Assembly: GCA_035557635.1 (NCBI GenBank)
Contig: DATMDR010000043.1
Span: 1 to 46,797 of the forward strand
Source of the DNA: VRUE01 sp035557635
GTDB lineage: Bacteria; Actinomycetota; Thermoleophilia; Solirubrobacterales; 70-9
Length of the DNA: 46,797 nt
Reading direction: 5' to 3'
The notes beneath the pieces are model-generated. The model had not been told where the DNA came from. It searched no databases and saw only the letters and a program-made list of their open reading frames with translations. This document shows, piece after piece, positions 7,512 through 16,194 of this stretch (positions are counted from its first letter, which is position 1; every line of letters starts with the position of its first letter). Both the position numbers and the translations under genes were made by a program.

Positions 7512-8246
7512 CTACGCGTAGCTGACTGACTCCAGGTACAAGCCGTGCGGGGGTGCTGTGTCGCCGGCTGCTGACCTAGGGGCGCCGGCTAGGAGCTGGG
7601 TGAAGTTCTCGGCGGTGCGTCTTCCCGAGGCGGCTTCGAGCATCGTGCCCACTAGGACGCGGACCATGTTTCGCATGAAGGCGTCGGCGGTGATGCGGAA
7701 GGCGAGGATGTCGCTTTCGGCGGTCCAGCTGGCGGCGAGGACGTCGCGGTCGAAGCGGACGTGGTCGGTCTGGGTCGGGGTGAAGGCGGTGAAGTCGTGC
7801 GTGCCGACCAGGGCCTCCGCGCAGGCGTCGAGAGCGTCGCGGTCGATCCGGTGTGGCCACCAGAGCGCGCGGCCCTGCTCGAAGGGGCTGAGGGCACTTC
7901 GCGCGAGCACCCGGTAGCGGTAGCTGCGCGACTTCGCGTCGCGTCGCGCATCGAAGTCATCGGCGACGACCTCGGCCGCCGTCACGGCGACGTCATCCGG
8001 CCCAACCCCGTTCAACCGCCGCGCCAAATCCTCCGGCACTTCCGCCTCCGTCTCAAAGCTGGCCACCTGTCCCAGCGCATGCACCCCCGTGTCAGTCCGC
8101 CCGGCCACAGTCAGCTGCACGGATGCGCGCAGCACCGTCTCCAGCGCCGCTTCCAGCTCCCCCTGCACGGTCCGCAGTCCCGGCTGCGCCGCCCAACCCC
8201 GGAATCCACCTCCGTCGTATTCCAGCTCCAGTCGCACCGTTGTCAC
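7512..8246 (-). CDS. truA: tRNA pseudouridine synthase A
   Basis: The product is 244 aa and isomerises U38-U40 in the tRNA anticodon arm. The start VTTVRLELEYDGGGFRGWA is typical, and AGRTDTGVHALGQ carries the catalytic D52. The C-terminal part with RNMVRVLVGTML is also family-specific. I chose the GTG at 8246 because it matches the family N-terminus; the open frame runs far upstream through surE and is not real there. A -10-like CATACT lies 6 nt upstream, so the mRNA is probably leaderless. It is convergent with rplQ and divergent from surE. Confidence 0.93.
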   Translation of the reverse strand: MTTVRLELEYDGGGFRGWAAQPGLRTVQGELEAALETVLRASVQLTVAGRTDTGVHALGQVASFETEAEVPEDLARRLNGVGPDDVAVTAAEVVADDFDARRDAKSRSYRYRVLARSALSPFEQGRALWWPHRIDRDALDACAEALVGTHDFTAFTPTQTDHVRFDRDVLAASWTAESDILAFRITADAFMRNMVRVLVGTMLEAASGRRTAENFTQLLAGAPRSAAGDTAPPHGLYLESVSYA

Positions 8247-8252
8247 GCGCGC

Positions 8253-8303
8253 AGTATGCAGCGGTCCGGGGCGACAAGGGATGCCCGCCCCGCCGCCTAG
8301 AAT
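8253..8303. promoter_or_regulatory. Divergent promoters for truA and surE
   Basis: On the minus strand CATACT (8253-8258) lies 6 nt before the truA GTG. On the plus strand TAGAAT (8298-8303) lies 6 nt before the surE GTG. Both spacings place the RNA start at or next to the start codon. Confidence 0.5.
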
Positions 8304-8309
8304 CGCCTT

Positions 8310-9122
8310 GTGCGCGTTCTGTTGACAAACGACGACGGTATCTCCGCCCCCGGATTGCAGGCGGCCCGCCGCGCCATCCGCGAGATCGACGGCGTCGAGG
8401 TCGAGGTGATCGCTCCGGACTCCAACCGCAGCGCCACCGCGCGCAGCATCACGACCCGCTCGCCGCTGACCGTCGAGGAGGTCGAGTTCGGCGATGGCGA
8501 CGTCGGCTACGCGACCGACGGCACCCCGGTCGACTGCGTCCGCTTCGCCGAGCTGGGACTGGTCGGCGGGCGGCCCGACCTGATCGTCTCTGGGATCAAC
8601 CACGGCGCCAACCTCGGCGACGACATCACCTACTCGGGCACGGTCGCGGCCGCCTTCGAGGGGATCGTGCTCGGGATCCCAGCGGTGGCGATCTCCCAGC
8701 AGTCCTCCGGCGGCGGCATGGGCTACGTCAGCGGCAAGTTCGACTTCGGCGTCGCGGCCGCCTTCGCCGCCCAGCTGGTCCGCTGCCTCGCCAAAGAGCT
8801 GATGCCCCCTGCGACGCTGATCAACGTCAACTGCCCCGCCGGGGAGCCAACCGGGGTCGAGGTGACGAAACTGGGCAAGCGGATCTACAACGACGAGCTG
8901 AAGCTGGTCGGCGAGGAGTCCGACAGCCGCCGCCGCTACGAGATCTACGGCTGGAAACCTGGCTACGAGGAGATCGAGGGAACCGACCTCTTCGCGGTCG
9001 CCGAGGGCCGCATCGCGGTCACCCCGATCCACTTCGACCTCACCGACCACGGCGGGCTGGAGCGGCTGCGGGGCTGGGAGTTCGCCGAGATGCTGGCGGC
9101 CTGCGCCCCCTCGTCGGTGTGA
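8310..9122 (+). CDS. surE: 5'/3'-nucleotidase SurE
   Basis: The product is 270 aa. It dephosphorylates nucleoside monophosphates and acts in survival under stress. The start MRVLLTNDDGISAPGL has the metal-binding N7-D8-D9, and APDSNRSATARSIT and SGINHGANLGDDITYSGTVAAAFEG are family signatures. The GTG start is preceded by TAGAAT with a 6-nt spacer and no Shine-Dalgarno. Its stop overlaps the ligA start by four bases (GTGA), so the two are translationally coupled. Confidence 0.94.
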   Translation: MRVLLTNDDGISAPGLQAARRAIREIDGVEVEVIAPDSNRSATARSITTRSPLTVEEVEFGDGDVGYATDGTPVDCVRFAELGLVGGRPDLIVSGINHGANLGDDITYSGTVAAAFEGIVLGIPAVAISQQSSGGGMGYVSGKFDFGVAAAFAAQLVRCLAKELMPPATLINVNCPAGEPTGVEVTKLGKRIYNDELKLVGEESDSRRRYEIYGWKPGYEEIEGTDLFAVAEGRIAVTPIHFDLTDHGGLERLRGWEFAEMLAACAPSSV

Positions 9123-11137
9123 CCGGAGCCGACCCCAAGGAGCGCGCCGCGGAGCTGCGGCGCCTGCTGGAGCACCACAACCGCCTCTACTACGTCCTCG
9201 ACGACCCGGAGGTCGGCGACGACGAGTACGACGCCCTGCTCGACGAGCTGCGGGCCATAGAGGCCGACAACCTGGAGCTGCGCACGCCGGATTCGCCGAC
9301 GCAGCGGGTGGGAGCACCCCCGCTCGACCGCTTCGAGCGAGTCGAGCACGCCGAGCAGATGCTCTCGCTCGCCAACGCCCGCAACGAGGAGGAGCTGCGC
9401 GGCTGGGAGACGCGGACTCGCAACCGGCTGAAACAGCTTGACATCAGCGCCGCCGAGTTCAGTTACACAACCGAGCCGAAGATCGACGGCCTGGCGATCT
9501 CGCTCACCTACGAGGACGGGGTGCTGACCCGCGGCGCTACCCGCGGGGACGGCCGAGTCGGCGAGGACGTGACCCGCAACCTGCGCACGATCGGGGCGAT
9601 CCCGCTGCGGATCGACGAGGCGCCGCCGCTGGTTGAGGTGCGGGGTGAGGTCTACCTGCCGATCGCCGACTTCAAAGCACTCAACGAGCGCCGCGCCGCC
9701 GCCGGCGAGCCGACCTTCGCCAACCCGCGCAACTCCGCCGCCGGCTCGATCCGCCAGCTCGACCCGGCGCTGGCCGCCGAACGGCCGCTCTCGATCTGGT
9801 GCTACGGCATCGGCGCCACCCGCGGCCTCGACCCGGCGACGCACAGCGAGGAGCTCGAGTGGCTGCGCGAGCGCGGCTTCAAGGTCAACCCCGACATCGC
9901 CCACCACGAGGGGATCGACTCGACGGTGAAGCGCTGCCGCTGGTGGGAGGAGCGCCGCGAGGAGCTCGACTACGAGATCGACGGCGTCGTGGTCAAGATC
10001 GACGAGCGGGCGCTGTGGCGCGAGCTGGGCGTGGTCGGCCGCGAGCCGCGCTGGGCGATCGCCTGGAAGTTCCCCCCGACCACGGCGACGACGACCCTGC
10101 GCGATGTGGTCTGGAACGTCGGCCGCACCGGCCACCTGGTCCCCTTCGCGATGCTGGAGCCGGTCCACGTCGGCGGCGTCACCGTCTCCACCGCCACCCT
10201 GCACAACGAGGAGGATTTGGCCCGCAAGGACGTGCGCGTCGGCGACGAGGTGGTCGTGATGCGGGCCGGCGATGTGATCCCCCAGGTGGTCTCGCCGCTG
10301 ATCCAGCGCCGGCCGAAAGGGGCGCGCCGGGTCAAGCCGCCGAAGAAATGTCCGGCCTGCGACACCCCGGTCGAGAAGCCCGAGGACGCCGTCTTCTCGA
10401 TCTGCCCCAACCGGGCCGGCTGTCCGGGCCAGTCCTTCCAGCACGTCAAGCACTTCGTCAGCAAGGGGGCGATGGACATCGACGGCCTGGGGGAGAAGCA
10501 GGCGATGCGTTTCCTGCGTGAGGGACTGATCGCCGACGTCGCTGACATCTACGAGCTGAAGGAGGGGCAGCTGGCGGAGCTGGAGGGCTTCGGCGAGCTC
10601 TCGGCCCGCAACCTGATGGCGGCGATCGAGCTCTCCCGCGACCGGCCCTTCAAAACGGTGCTCTACGCGCTCGGCCTGCCGGGGGTCGGCTACGTCACCG
10701 CGGAGGCGCTGGCCGACCATTTCGGCTCGATCGACGAGCTCCACGCCGCCGACCCGGAGCGGATCGAGGAGGTCGAGGGCGTGGGCCCGATCATGGCCGT
10801 GCAGATCGCCGAGTCGCTGGCCGACGAGCGCACCTGGGAGCTGGTCGGCAAGCTGCGCGAGAAGGGGCTGCGGCTGGAGCAGGACGCCTCCGAACGGCGG
10901 GCGATGGGAGGCCTGCTGGAGGGCAAGACCCTGGTCCTCACCGGCACCCTGCCGGAGATGACCCGCGACGAGGCGGCGGCGGCGATCAAGGCGGCCGGCG
11001 GCAAGGTCACCAACTCGGTCTCGAAAAAGACCGACTACGTCGTCGCCGGCGAGAGCCCCGGCTCGAAGCTCGCCAAGGCAGAGGACCTGGACGTCGAGAT
11101 CCTCGACGAAGCCGGCCTGTTGGCTTTGCTCGGTTAG
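9119..11137 (+). CDS. ligA: NAD+-dependent DNA ligase
   Basis: The product is 672 aa, the normal LigA length. Domains in order: Ia with HHNRLYYVLDDPEVGDDEYD (NAD binding, about 19-38); nucleotidyltransferase with EPKIDG (adenylated K121); OB fold; zinc finger C411, C414, C429, C435; helix-hairpin-helix repeats (about 440-590); and BRCT (about 599-672). It seals nicks in replication and repair. The GTG at 9119 was chosen because it overlaps the surE stop by four bases and gives the family N-terminus; the reading frame extends far upstream over surE without meaning. A long frame antisense to this gene is an artefact of GC bias. Confidence 0.96.
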   Translation: MTGADPKERAAELRRLLEHHNRLYYVLDDPEVGDDEYDALLDELRAIEADNLELRTPDSPTQRVGAPPLDRFERVEHAEQMLSLANARNEEELRGWETRTRNRLKQLDISAAEFSYTTEPKIDGLAISLTYEDGVLTRGATRGDGRVGEDVTRNLRTIGAIPLRIDEAPPLVEVRGEVYLPIADFKALNERRAAAGEPTFANPRNSAAGSIRQLDPALAAERPLSIWCYGIGATRGLDPATHSEELEWLRERGFKVNPDIAHHEGIDSTVKRCRWWEERREELDYEIDGVVVKIDERALWRELGVVGREPRWAIAWKFPPTTATTTLRDVVWNVGRTGHLVPFAMLEPVHVGGVTVSTATLHNEEDLARKDVRVGDEVVVMRAGDVIPQVVSPLIQRRPKGARRVKPPKKCPACDTPVEKPEDAVFSICPNRAGCPGQSFQHVKHFVSKGAMDIDGLGEKQAMRFLREGLIADVADIYELKEGQLAELEGFGELSARNLMAAIELSRDRPFKTVLYALGLPGVGYVTAEALADHFGSIDELHAADPERIEEVEGVGPIMAVQIAESLADERTWELVGKLREKGLRLEQDASERRAMGGLLEGKTLVLTGTLPEMTRDEAAAAIKAAGGKVTNSVSKKTDYVVAGESPGSKLAKAEDLDVEILDEAGLLALLG

Positions 11138-11229
11138 GGCGCCGCGAAGTTCTGCTCTGCCGGCAAAGAATTCCAGTTTCGACACATTTAGCGCGCCACG
11201 CCCGCGTCGATCAGAGGCAGGATCCAGGC

Positions 11230-11379
11230 ATGGCACTTGCGCAGATCGGACCGTTGACTGGCGGGATGGAGGCTCTGGCAACAGCTGTAGGCGCCGGGAT
11301 TGTTCTCGGCGGCCTCGCCTTGGCGTTGCGCGACTTCTTACTGGTCAGTCTCGTCAAGCGCTGGAGACTCACGTGCTGA
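11230..11379 (+). CDS. Hypothetical 49-aa membrane protein
   Basis: A short frame M-A-L-A-Q-I-G-P... with one hydrophobic helix (about residues 14-33, GMEALATAVGAGIVLGGLAL) and a basic C-terminus (VKRWRLTC). A weak purine-rich stretch (GAGGCAGGA) lies upstream. It lies in a stretch AT-richer than the neighbours. It overlaps the next tiny frame by a few bases. Not recognised; coding status is moderate because of its size. Confidence 0.4.
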   Translation: MALAQIGPLTGGMEALATAVGAGIVLGGLALALRDFLLVSLVKRWRLTC

Positions 11380-11453
11380 CCGATGGGCTCATTGGTGGCA
11401 TTTCGGGAGCCGTCATCGCGTGCATCGACGTTGCGATTCGCTATGGTGGCTGA
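11373..11453 (+). CDS. Hypothetical 26-aa micro-ORF
   Basis: GTG start overlapping the end of the preceding frame (GTGCTGA). It encodes V-L-T-D-G-L-I-G-G-I-S-G-A-V-I-A-C-I-D-V..., a short hydrophobic segment that could span a membrane. No known family. The overlap with the previous stop suggests coupling, but at this length chance cannot be excluded. Confidence 0.25.
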   Translation: MLTDGLIGGISGAVIACIDVAIRYGG

Positions 11454-11483
11454 AATGATTTGTCTGCGTAAGGAAAGACGTTC

Positions 11484-11678
11484 ATGGCTGGTTTGAGATA
11501 CGCGAAGATCGGCTTGGCGGTGTTCATCGCGCTTATCGTTCCTGGGGTAATCCTCGTCAAGGATGCTGGCGATGCAGCGATCCAAGCTGTTGGCGCTGTG
11601 TCTTTCATTGCCTGCTGTGCGGTCTACCTCACCCTTGATATGAGGGCCGAACGCCGCGAGAGGGAAGAAGCTCAGTAG
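11484..11678 (+). CDS. Hypothetical 64-aa membrane protein
   Basis: Begins MAGLRYAKIGLAVFIALIV behind AAGGAAAG. Two hydrophobic helices (about 8-25 and 36-52) are followed by a charged tail (MRAERREREEAQ), a layout that fits a small inner-membrane protein with a cytoplasmic tail. It ends 7 nt inside the dacB 3' end (convergent). Together with the two preceding small frames it forms a codirectional run of tiny membrane proteins. Function unknown. Confidence 0.5.
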   Translation: MAGLRYAKIGLAVFIALIVPGVILVKDAGDAAIQAVGAVSFIACCAVYLTLDMRAERREREEAQ

Positions 11679-12907
11679 CTGGCGATCGCGGCGGCGATGC
11701 GGTCCTGTTCGAGGTGGGCGCGGCCGAGGTCGCTGACGCTGCCCATCAGGATCGAGAAGATCATCACCTTGCCGCTGCGGTTGAAGCAGTAGCCGGAGAG
11801 GTTGCTGACCCCGGTCAGGGTGCCGGTCTTGACCCGGCAGCGGCCGGCGGCGGCGCTGCCGTCGGTGCGCGAGGCGACGGTGCCCTCGGCACCGGTGAGG
11901 GCCAGTGACTGGATGAAGTCGTCGCCGATCTCCTCGCCCCGAATCGACTGCAGGAAGCGGACGACCGCCGAGGGCGAGGCGCTGTTGGAGCGGGTCAGGC
12001 CGGAGCCGTCGACTGCGCGGACGCTGACGCCGTGCTCGCGTGCGTAGCGCTCGACCGCCGCCGCCCCGGCGCTGGTGGTCCCGGCGCCGCCGAAGTGGGC
12101 GCCGACCAGCTTCAGCAGCATCTCGGCATAGAAGTTGTTGGAGGGTACGTTGGTCGCGTCGGCGAGCTGGGAGATGTTGGGGGAGCGGACGACGGCGAGC
12201 GTCTGCGCGTCCGCAGGGGCGGTCCGCAGCGCCACCCCGGGCGACAGCTGGATGCCGGCACCGCGCAGCGCACGGGCGAACTTGCGCACGGCGATCTGGG
12301 CGGGGTCCGAGGCGAAGCTGCTGCCGCGGGAGCTGCTGTAGCCGGAGTTGAACGAGAGGCCCGAGAGCGGGCCGATGTAGGGGCTGGTCGCATAGCCGGA
12401 GTCGGCTACCCCTCGCAGGCGGTCGAAGACCGAGTCGTCGCCGTAGAGGCGGCCGGTCACCTCGCGCACGCCTGCCGCGCGCAGCTGCGCCTTGAGCGCG
12501 AAGAGGTTTGTGCCGAGGCCGCCGAGGAAGCGCCCGTAGAAGGCGGGTGCGCCCAGCGCCGGGTCGCCACCGCCCTGCAGGTAGAGGTTGCCGCGCAGGA
12601 CGCCGTTGAGTTCGAAGAACCCGTCGCTCACCACTTTGGTCGCGATCCGCGCCTGCGGCCCGAACCGGGCGAGCGCCGTCGCGGTTGTAAACATCTTCAT
12701 GTTCGAAGCCAGCGGTCGGCGGGTACTGGCCGCCCTGCGACAGATGACCTCTCCGCTTTCGGCATTCATCACGGCCAGCCCGCTGGCAGATCCGCCGCCA
12801 CGCACGAGGCGCGACTTCAGCGTGTCGCAGGTGCCGCCCAGGGCCGCCGCCGGCGAAAACGCCAAAACGACGACGATGACCGTGAGTGCCGCAAGCGCCC
12901 GTCTCAT
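11672..12907 (-). CDS. dacB: D-alanyl-D-alanine carboxypeptidase/endopeptidase (PBP4, family S13)
   Basis: The product is 411 aa. It trims or cleaves peptidoglycan peptide cross-links outside the membrane. Residues 1-24 are a signal peptide. The three penicillin-binding motifs are present: S68-N-M-K71, S256-N-N258 and K360-T-G362. The start at 12907 (MRRALAAL) is chosen because it begins the signal peptide; the open frame continues upstream into the patatin gene without meaning. It is divergent from the patatin-like gene with a gap of only 22 nt. Confidence 0.9.
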   Translation of the reverse strand: MRRALAALTVIVVVLAFSPAAALGGTCDTLKSRLVRGGGSASGLAVMNAESGEVICRRAASTRRPLASNMKMFTTATALARFGPQARIATKVVSDGFFELNGVLRGNLYLQGGGDPALGAPAFYGRFLGGLGTNLFALKAQLRAAGVREVTGRLYGDDSVFDRLRGVADSGYATSPYIGPLSGLSFNSGYSSSRGSSFASDPAQIAVRKFARALRGAGIQLSPGVALRTAPADAQTLAVVRSPNISQLADATNVPSNNFYAEMLLKLVGAHFGGAGTTSAGAAAVERYAREHGVSVRAVDGSGLTRSNSASPSAVVRFLQSIRGEEIGDDFIQSLALTGAEGTVASRTDGSAAAGRCRVKTGTLTGVSNLSGYCFNRSGKVMIFSILMGSVSDLGRAHLEQDRIAAAIASY

Positions 12908-12912
12908 CTGCC

Positions 12913-12921
12913 TGAGATAAT
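12913..12921 (+). promoter_or_regulatory. Extended -10 promoter of the patatin-like gene
   Basis: TGA-GATAAT with GATAAT at 12916-12921, 8 nt before the ATG at 12930. The RNA would start at or just before the start codon. No -35 is visible. It lies in the 22-nt divergent gap with dacB. Confidence 0.5.
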
Positions 12922-12929
12922 CACGTTTT

Positions 12930-14183
12930 ATGGGCAAAGTTGTGGACCTCGAGCGAAGTTCCCGCCGTAAACGCGGCCGCGGCCGCAAACGCCCGTCGAA
13001 GACCGCCCTCGTCCTCGGCGGCGGCGGCTTCACCGGCGGCGTCTATGAGATCGGCGCCCTGCGCGCCCTCGACCTGCTCGCGGTCAACAGCACCGTCAAC
13101 AACTTCGACGTCTACGTCGGCACCAGCGCCGGCTCCTTCGTCGCCGGGATGCTGGCCAATGGCATCACCCCCGACGAGATGATGCAGGTGATCAACGAGC
13201 AGGTCGACTCCGATCTCGAGGACCTCGACCTTGGCAAGGTGCTGAAGCCCAACTACCTCGGCTTCCTGCAGAAGGCGGCGATGCTGCCGGTCCGCACCGC
13301 TGAGCTGGTGGCCAACCTGGTGCGGATGGGGGAGTTCTCGGCGATGGACATCGGTGTCGGCCTCGCCGAGGCGCTGCCGACCGGCTTCTACTCGGGCGAC
13401 GGGATCGCCGACTACATCGAGCGCTCGCTGGCCGAAGTCGGCGGAGTCAACGACTTCCGGCTGCTCGACAAAGAGCTGTACCTGACCGCCACCGACCTCG
13501 ACACCTGCGAGCGGATCGTCTTCGGCGAGGACGGCTGGAGCGACGTGCCGATCTCGAAGGCGGTCCAGTGCTCGACCACGCTGCCGCTCGTCTACAAGCC
13601 GGTCGACCTCAAGGGCCGCCAGCTGATCGACGGCGGCGTGCAGTCGACCACCAACGTCGACATCGCGGTCGAGAAGGGAGCCAAATTCATCATCGTCGTC
13701 AACCCGCTCGTCCCCTATCTCAACGACTTCGAGAAGACGATCCCGACCGTCTTCGGCAACCGCGTGCGACGCGTCTCCGACATGGGGCTGCCGGCGATCG
13801 CCAACCAGGTCTTCCGCCTGATCGCCCACGCCCGCCTGCACCAAGCGGTCGAGCAGTGGGAAGAGCGCTACCCCGGCGTCGACATCATCCTGGTCGAGCC
13901 CGATCCGAACGACGAGCTGATGTTCGGCACTCCGATCATGGACTACTCGCGGCGCCTGCGGATAGCCCGCCACGGCTTCGAGTCGGTCACCGCGGCCCTG
14001 GCCAAGGAATACGACCGCTACAAGGAGATCTCCGAGCGCCACGGCCTCGAGATCTCCGAGCGCCGCGTACGTCGCGTGGTCGAGCGGGCCGCCGAAGAGG
14101 AGCCCGGGCAGACATCGGCATGGAAGCGCGTGCTGGAGCAGACAACCGCAACCCTGCTGCGCCAGTCCGGCGAGGCCTCCTAG
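12930..14183 (+). CDS. Patatin-like phospholipase family protein
   Basis: The product is 417 aa. Residues 1-22 are strongly basic. The patatin fold follows: oxyanion loop GGGGFTGG (30-37), nucleophile elbow GTSAG with S66, and the catalytic Asp motif D234-G-G236. The Ser-Asp dyad hydrolyses acyl esters such as phospholipids; substrate is not predictable. No signal peptide, so it is probably cytoplasmic or membrane-associated through the basic N-terminus. The start has a -10-like GATAAT 8 nt upstream and no Shine-Dalgarno. A structured inverted repeat lies downstream. Confidence 0.87.
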   Translation: MGKVVDLERSSRRKRGRGRKRPSKTALVLGGGGFTGGVYEIGALRALDLLAVNSTVNNFDVYVGTSAGSFVAGMLANGITPDEMMQVINEQVDSDLEDLDLGKVLKPNYLGFLQKAAMLPVRTAELVANLVRMGEFSAMDIGVGLAEALPTGFYSGDGIADYIERSLAEVGGVNDFRLLDKELYLTATDLDTCERIVFGEDGWSDVPISKAVQCSTTLPLVYKPVDLKGRQLIDGGVQSTTNVDIAVEKGAKFIIVVNPLVPYLNDFEKTIPTVFGNRVRRVSDMGLPAIANQVFRLIAHARLHQAVEQWEERYPGVDIILVEPDPNDELMFGTPIMDYSRRLRIARHGFESVTAALAKEYDRYKEISERHGLEISERRVRRVVERAAEEEPGQTSAWKRVLEQTTATLLRQSGEAS

Positions 14184-14230
14184 TTCGCAGATCCCACTAG
14201 GGGGACGCCGGTCTTGCTTTCGGGAATTGC

Positions 14231-14348
14231 GTCGCACGGCCTTCGGCCTTAGCGACTGATCTCGAGCGCGGCTGGCGCCGCGCAATCTGTCTTTTGCGCG
14301 GCGGCAGCCGCGCACCAAATCTGTCGCTAAGCGCGAAGCGCGTGCGAC
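14231..14348. repeat. 118-bp imperfect inverted repeat built of four hairpins
   Basis: The arms 14231-14284 and 14295-14348 are related as reverse complements at about 80%. Each arm holds an outer hairpin (GTCGC...GCGAC, 14231-14256 and 14323-14348) and an inner one (GCGCGGC/GCCGCGC at 14266-14283; TGCGCGGC/GCCGCGCA at 14295-14314). In the outer hairpins the stem changes from GGCC/GGCC to GCGC/GCGC, so pairing is kept. It lies between two convergent genes and no ORF fits. REP/BIME-like or MITE-like element, or a bidirectional terminator. Confidence 0.6.
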
Positions 14349-14388
14349 ATCAATTCGCCCGGCGGGTCAACCGGCCCCCGACTCCTCG

Positions 14389-16170
14389 TCAGCTCGCGTA
14401 GAGCTGCTCGATCTCTGGCTCGTGCTTGGAGGCGACGACCGCTCGCTTCACCTTCAGCGTCGGAGTCAGCTCGCCGGCTTCCTGGGAGAGGTCCCGGGGC
14501 AGGATCGCGATCTTCTTCACCTGCTCGACCCGGGCGAACTTTTCGTTGATCGTCGCCACGTGGTCTTCGACCGCTTTGCGGATCTCGCCGTTGGCGGCGA
14601 GCTGCTCGACGTCCTCGGGCAGGCCGTTCTCCTGGGCGTAGGCGACGACCTCTTCGGGGTCGAGCGTGACCAGCGCGACCAGGTAAGGGCGGCGGTCGCC
14701 GACGACCACGCACTGGGAGACGAGGGGGTGCTGCTTGATCTCGTTCTCCAGGTTGGCGGGGGTGATGTTCTTGCCGCCCGCGGTGATGATGATGTCCTTC
14801 TTGCGACCGGTGATCGTGATGAAGCCTTCCGAGTCCATCTCGCCGATGTCGCCGGTGTGCAGCCAGCCGTCGACGATCGTCTCCCGAGTTGCCTCGTCGT
14901 TCTTGTAGTAGCCCTGGAAGACGTTGGGCCCCTTGACCAGGATCTCGCCGTCCTCGGCGATCTTGACCTCGCAGCCGGGGAACGGTTTGCCGATCGTGCC
15001 GACCTTGAAGTCGTCGGGGGAGGAGATCGTCGCCGCGGTCGAGGTCTCGGTCATCCCCCAGCCCTCTAGCACGAGGACCCCGGCGGCGTCGAAGAAGCTG
15101 AGGATCTCCGGGTTGATCGGCGCCGCGCCGGAGACGGCGAGCCGCAGGTTGCCGCCGAAGAGGCCACGAATCTTGGAGAGCACCTGCTTGTCGGCGAAGG
15201 CGTACTGCTTGCGCAGCAGGAAGCCCGGCTGGCGGCCGCTGCGTTCGGCTGTGCGCATCCGCTTGCCGACCCCGATCGCCCAGTTGAAGATGACCTTCTT
15301 CAGGCCGCCCGCTTTCTCGACCCCGCTGGTCGCGGCGGTGTAGATCTTCTCGAAGATGCGAGGCACCGAGGGGAAGTAGGTCGGTTTCAGCTCGGCCAGG
15401 TTGGGCATGATCTTCAGCGGGTCGCGCTCCCAGTAGGCGAGCGTGGCGCCGAGGTCGAAGCTGCCGAGCTGGATCAGCAGCGCGAAGGAGTGGGCGAGAG
15501 GCAGGTAGAGGTAGGTGACGTCTTCGTCCTCGATGACGCTGCTCTCGTTGACCATGTCGAGCATCGCCCGGTAGTTGCCGTGGGTGATGACGCAGCCCTT
15601 CGGCGGGCCGGTCGTGCCCGAGGTGTAGATGAAGGTGCAGACGTCGGCGGGGGTGACGCTGCTCCAGCGCGCCTCCCACTCGGCGGCGTTGCGGCCGGCG
15701 CCGCGCTGCGCCAGATCCTCGATCGAGATCGCGTCGTCGCTGGTGCCGGTCATCCGCACGACGTGCTCCAGCAGCGGCAGCCGGTCGCGGACCGCGCGTA
15801 CCTTCTCCATCTGCTCGTCGTCCTCGACGACCACGACCTTGGCGTCGGAGTTCTCCAGCACGTACTGGCACTCCTCGGGGGAGTTGGTCTGGTAGATCGG
15901 GACGACGACCGCGCCCGCCGCCAGCGCCGCGAAGTCGAAGTAGGTCCACTCGGGCCGCGTGTTGGCGAGGATCGAGACCTTGTCGCCCTTCTCGACCCCG
16001 AGGTCGATCAGGCCCAGCGAGAGCGAGCGGACCGTCTCCAGCACCTGCTCGAAGCTGCGGCTGGCCCAGGCGCCGTCCTCCTTGTAGCGGACGGCCGGTG
16101 CGGCGCCGTAGATCTCCGCTGCGCGCGGCAGCAGGTCAGCCAGCGTCTTGGAGTTGGTCCCCCTCCCCAT
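14389..16170 (-). CDS. Long-chain fatty-acid-CoA ligase (AMP-forming)
   Basis: The product is 593 aa. It activates fatty acids to acyl-CoA through an acyl-adenylate. The P-loop-like A3 motif TSGTTGPPKG is at 183-192; WGMTETS (A5), TGDIG (A7) and the C-terminal GRKKDIIITAGGKNI (A8 region) are present. It is similar in layout to FadD15-type enzymes, soluble and without a membrane anchor. A -10-like TAGACT lies 10 nt upstream of the ATG. It fits with the crotonase, desaturase and reductase genes elsewhere in the window as lipid metabolism. Confidence 0.92.
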   Translation of the reverse strand: MGRGTNSKTLADLLPRAAEIYGAAPAVRYKEDGAWASRSFEQVLETVRSLSLGLIDLGVEKGDKVSILANTRPEWTYFDFAALAAGAVVVPIYQTNSPEECQYVLENSDAKVVVVEDDEQMEKVRAVRDRLPLLEHVVRMTGTSDDAISIEDLAQRGAGRNAAEWEARWSSVTPADVCTFIYTSGTTGPPKGCVITHGNYRAMLDMVNESSVIEDEDVTYLYLPLAHSFALLIQLGSFDLGATLAYWERDPLKIMPNLAELKPTYFPSVPRIFEKIYTAATSGVEKAGGLKKVIFNWAIGVGKRMRTAERSGRQPGFLLRKQYAFADKQVLSKIRGLFGGNLRLAVSGAAPINPEILSFFDAAGVLVLEGWGMTETSTAATISSPDDFKVGTIGKPFPGCEVKIAEDGEILVKGPNVFQGYYKNDEATRETIVDGWLHTGDIGEMDSEGFITITGRKKDIIITAGGKNITPANLENEIKQHPLVSQCVVVGDRRPYLVALVTLDPEEVVAYAQENGLPEDVEQLAANGEIRKAVEDHVATINEKFARVEQVKKIAILPRDLSQEAGELTPTLKVKRAVVASKHEPEIEQLYAS

Positions 16171-16194
16171 GCGGAGGGGAAGTCTAGTTGCTCG

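Noticed and set aside
8123..9118. Long N-terminal extensions of ligA (from 8123) and of truA (up to 9317)
   Set aside because: They run over surE in another frame or strand, and the family N-termini begin at GTG 9119 and GTG 8246.
8963..11281. A 772-codon open frame antisense to ligA, and a 543-codon one antisense to the GMC gene (20584-22215)
   Set aside because: Both are compositional shadows: the sense strand has full family motifs, the antisense products are Arg/Gly/Ala/Asp-rich without domains, and high GC at third positions removes stops.
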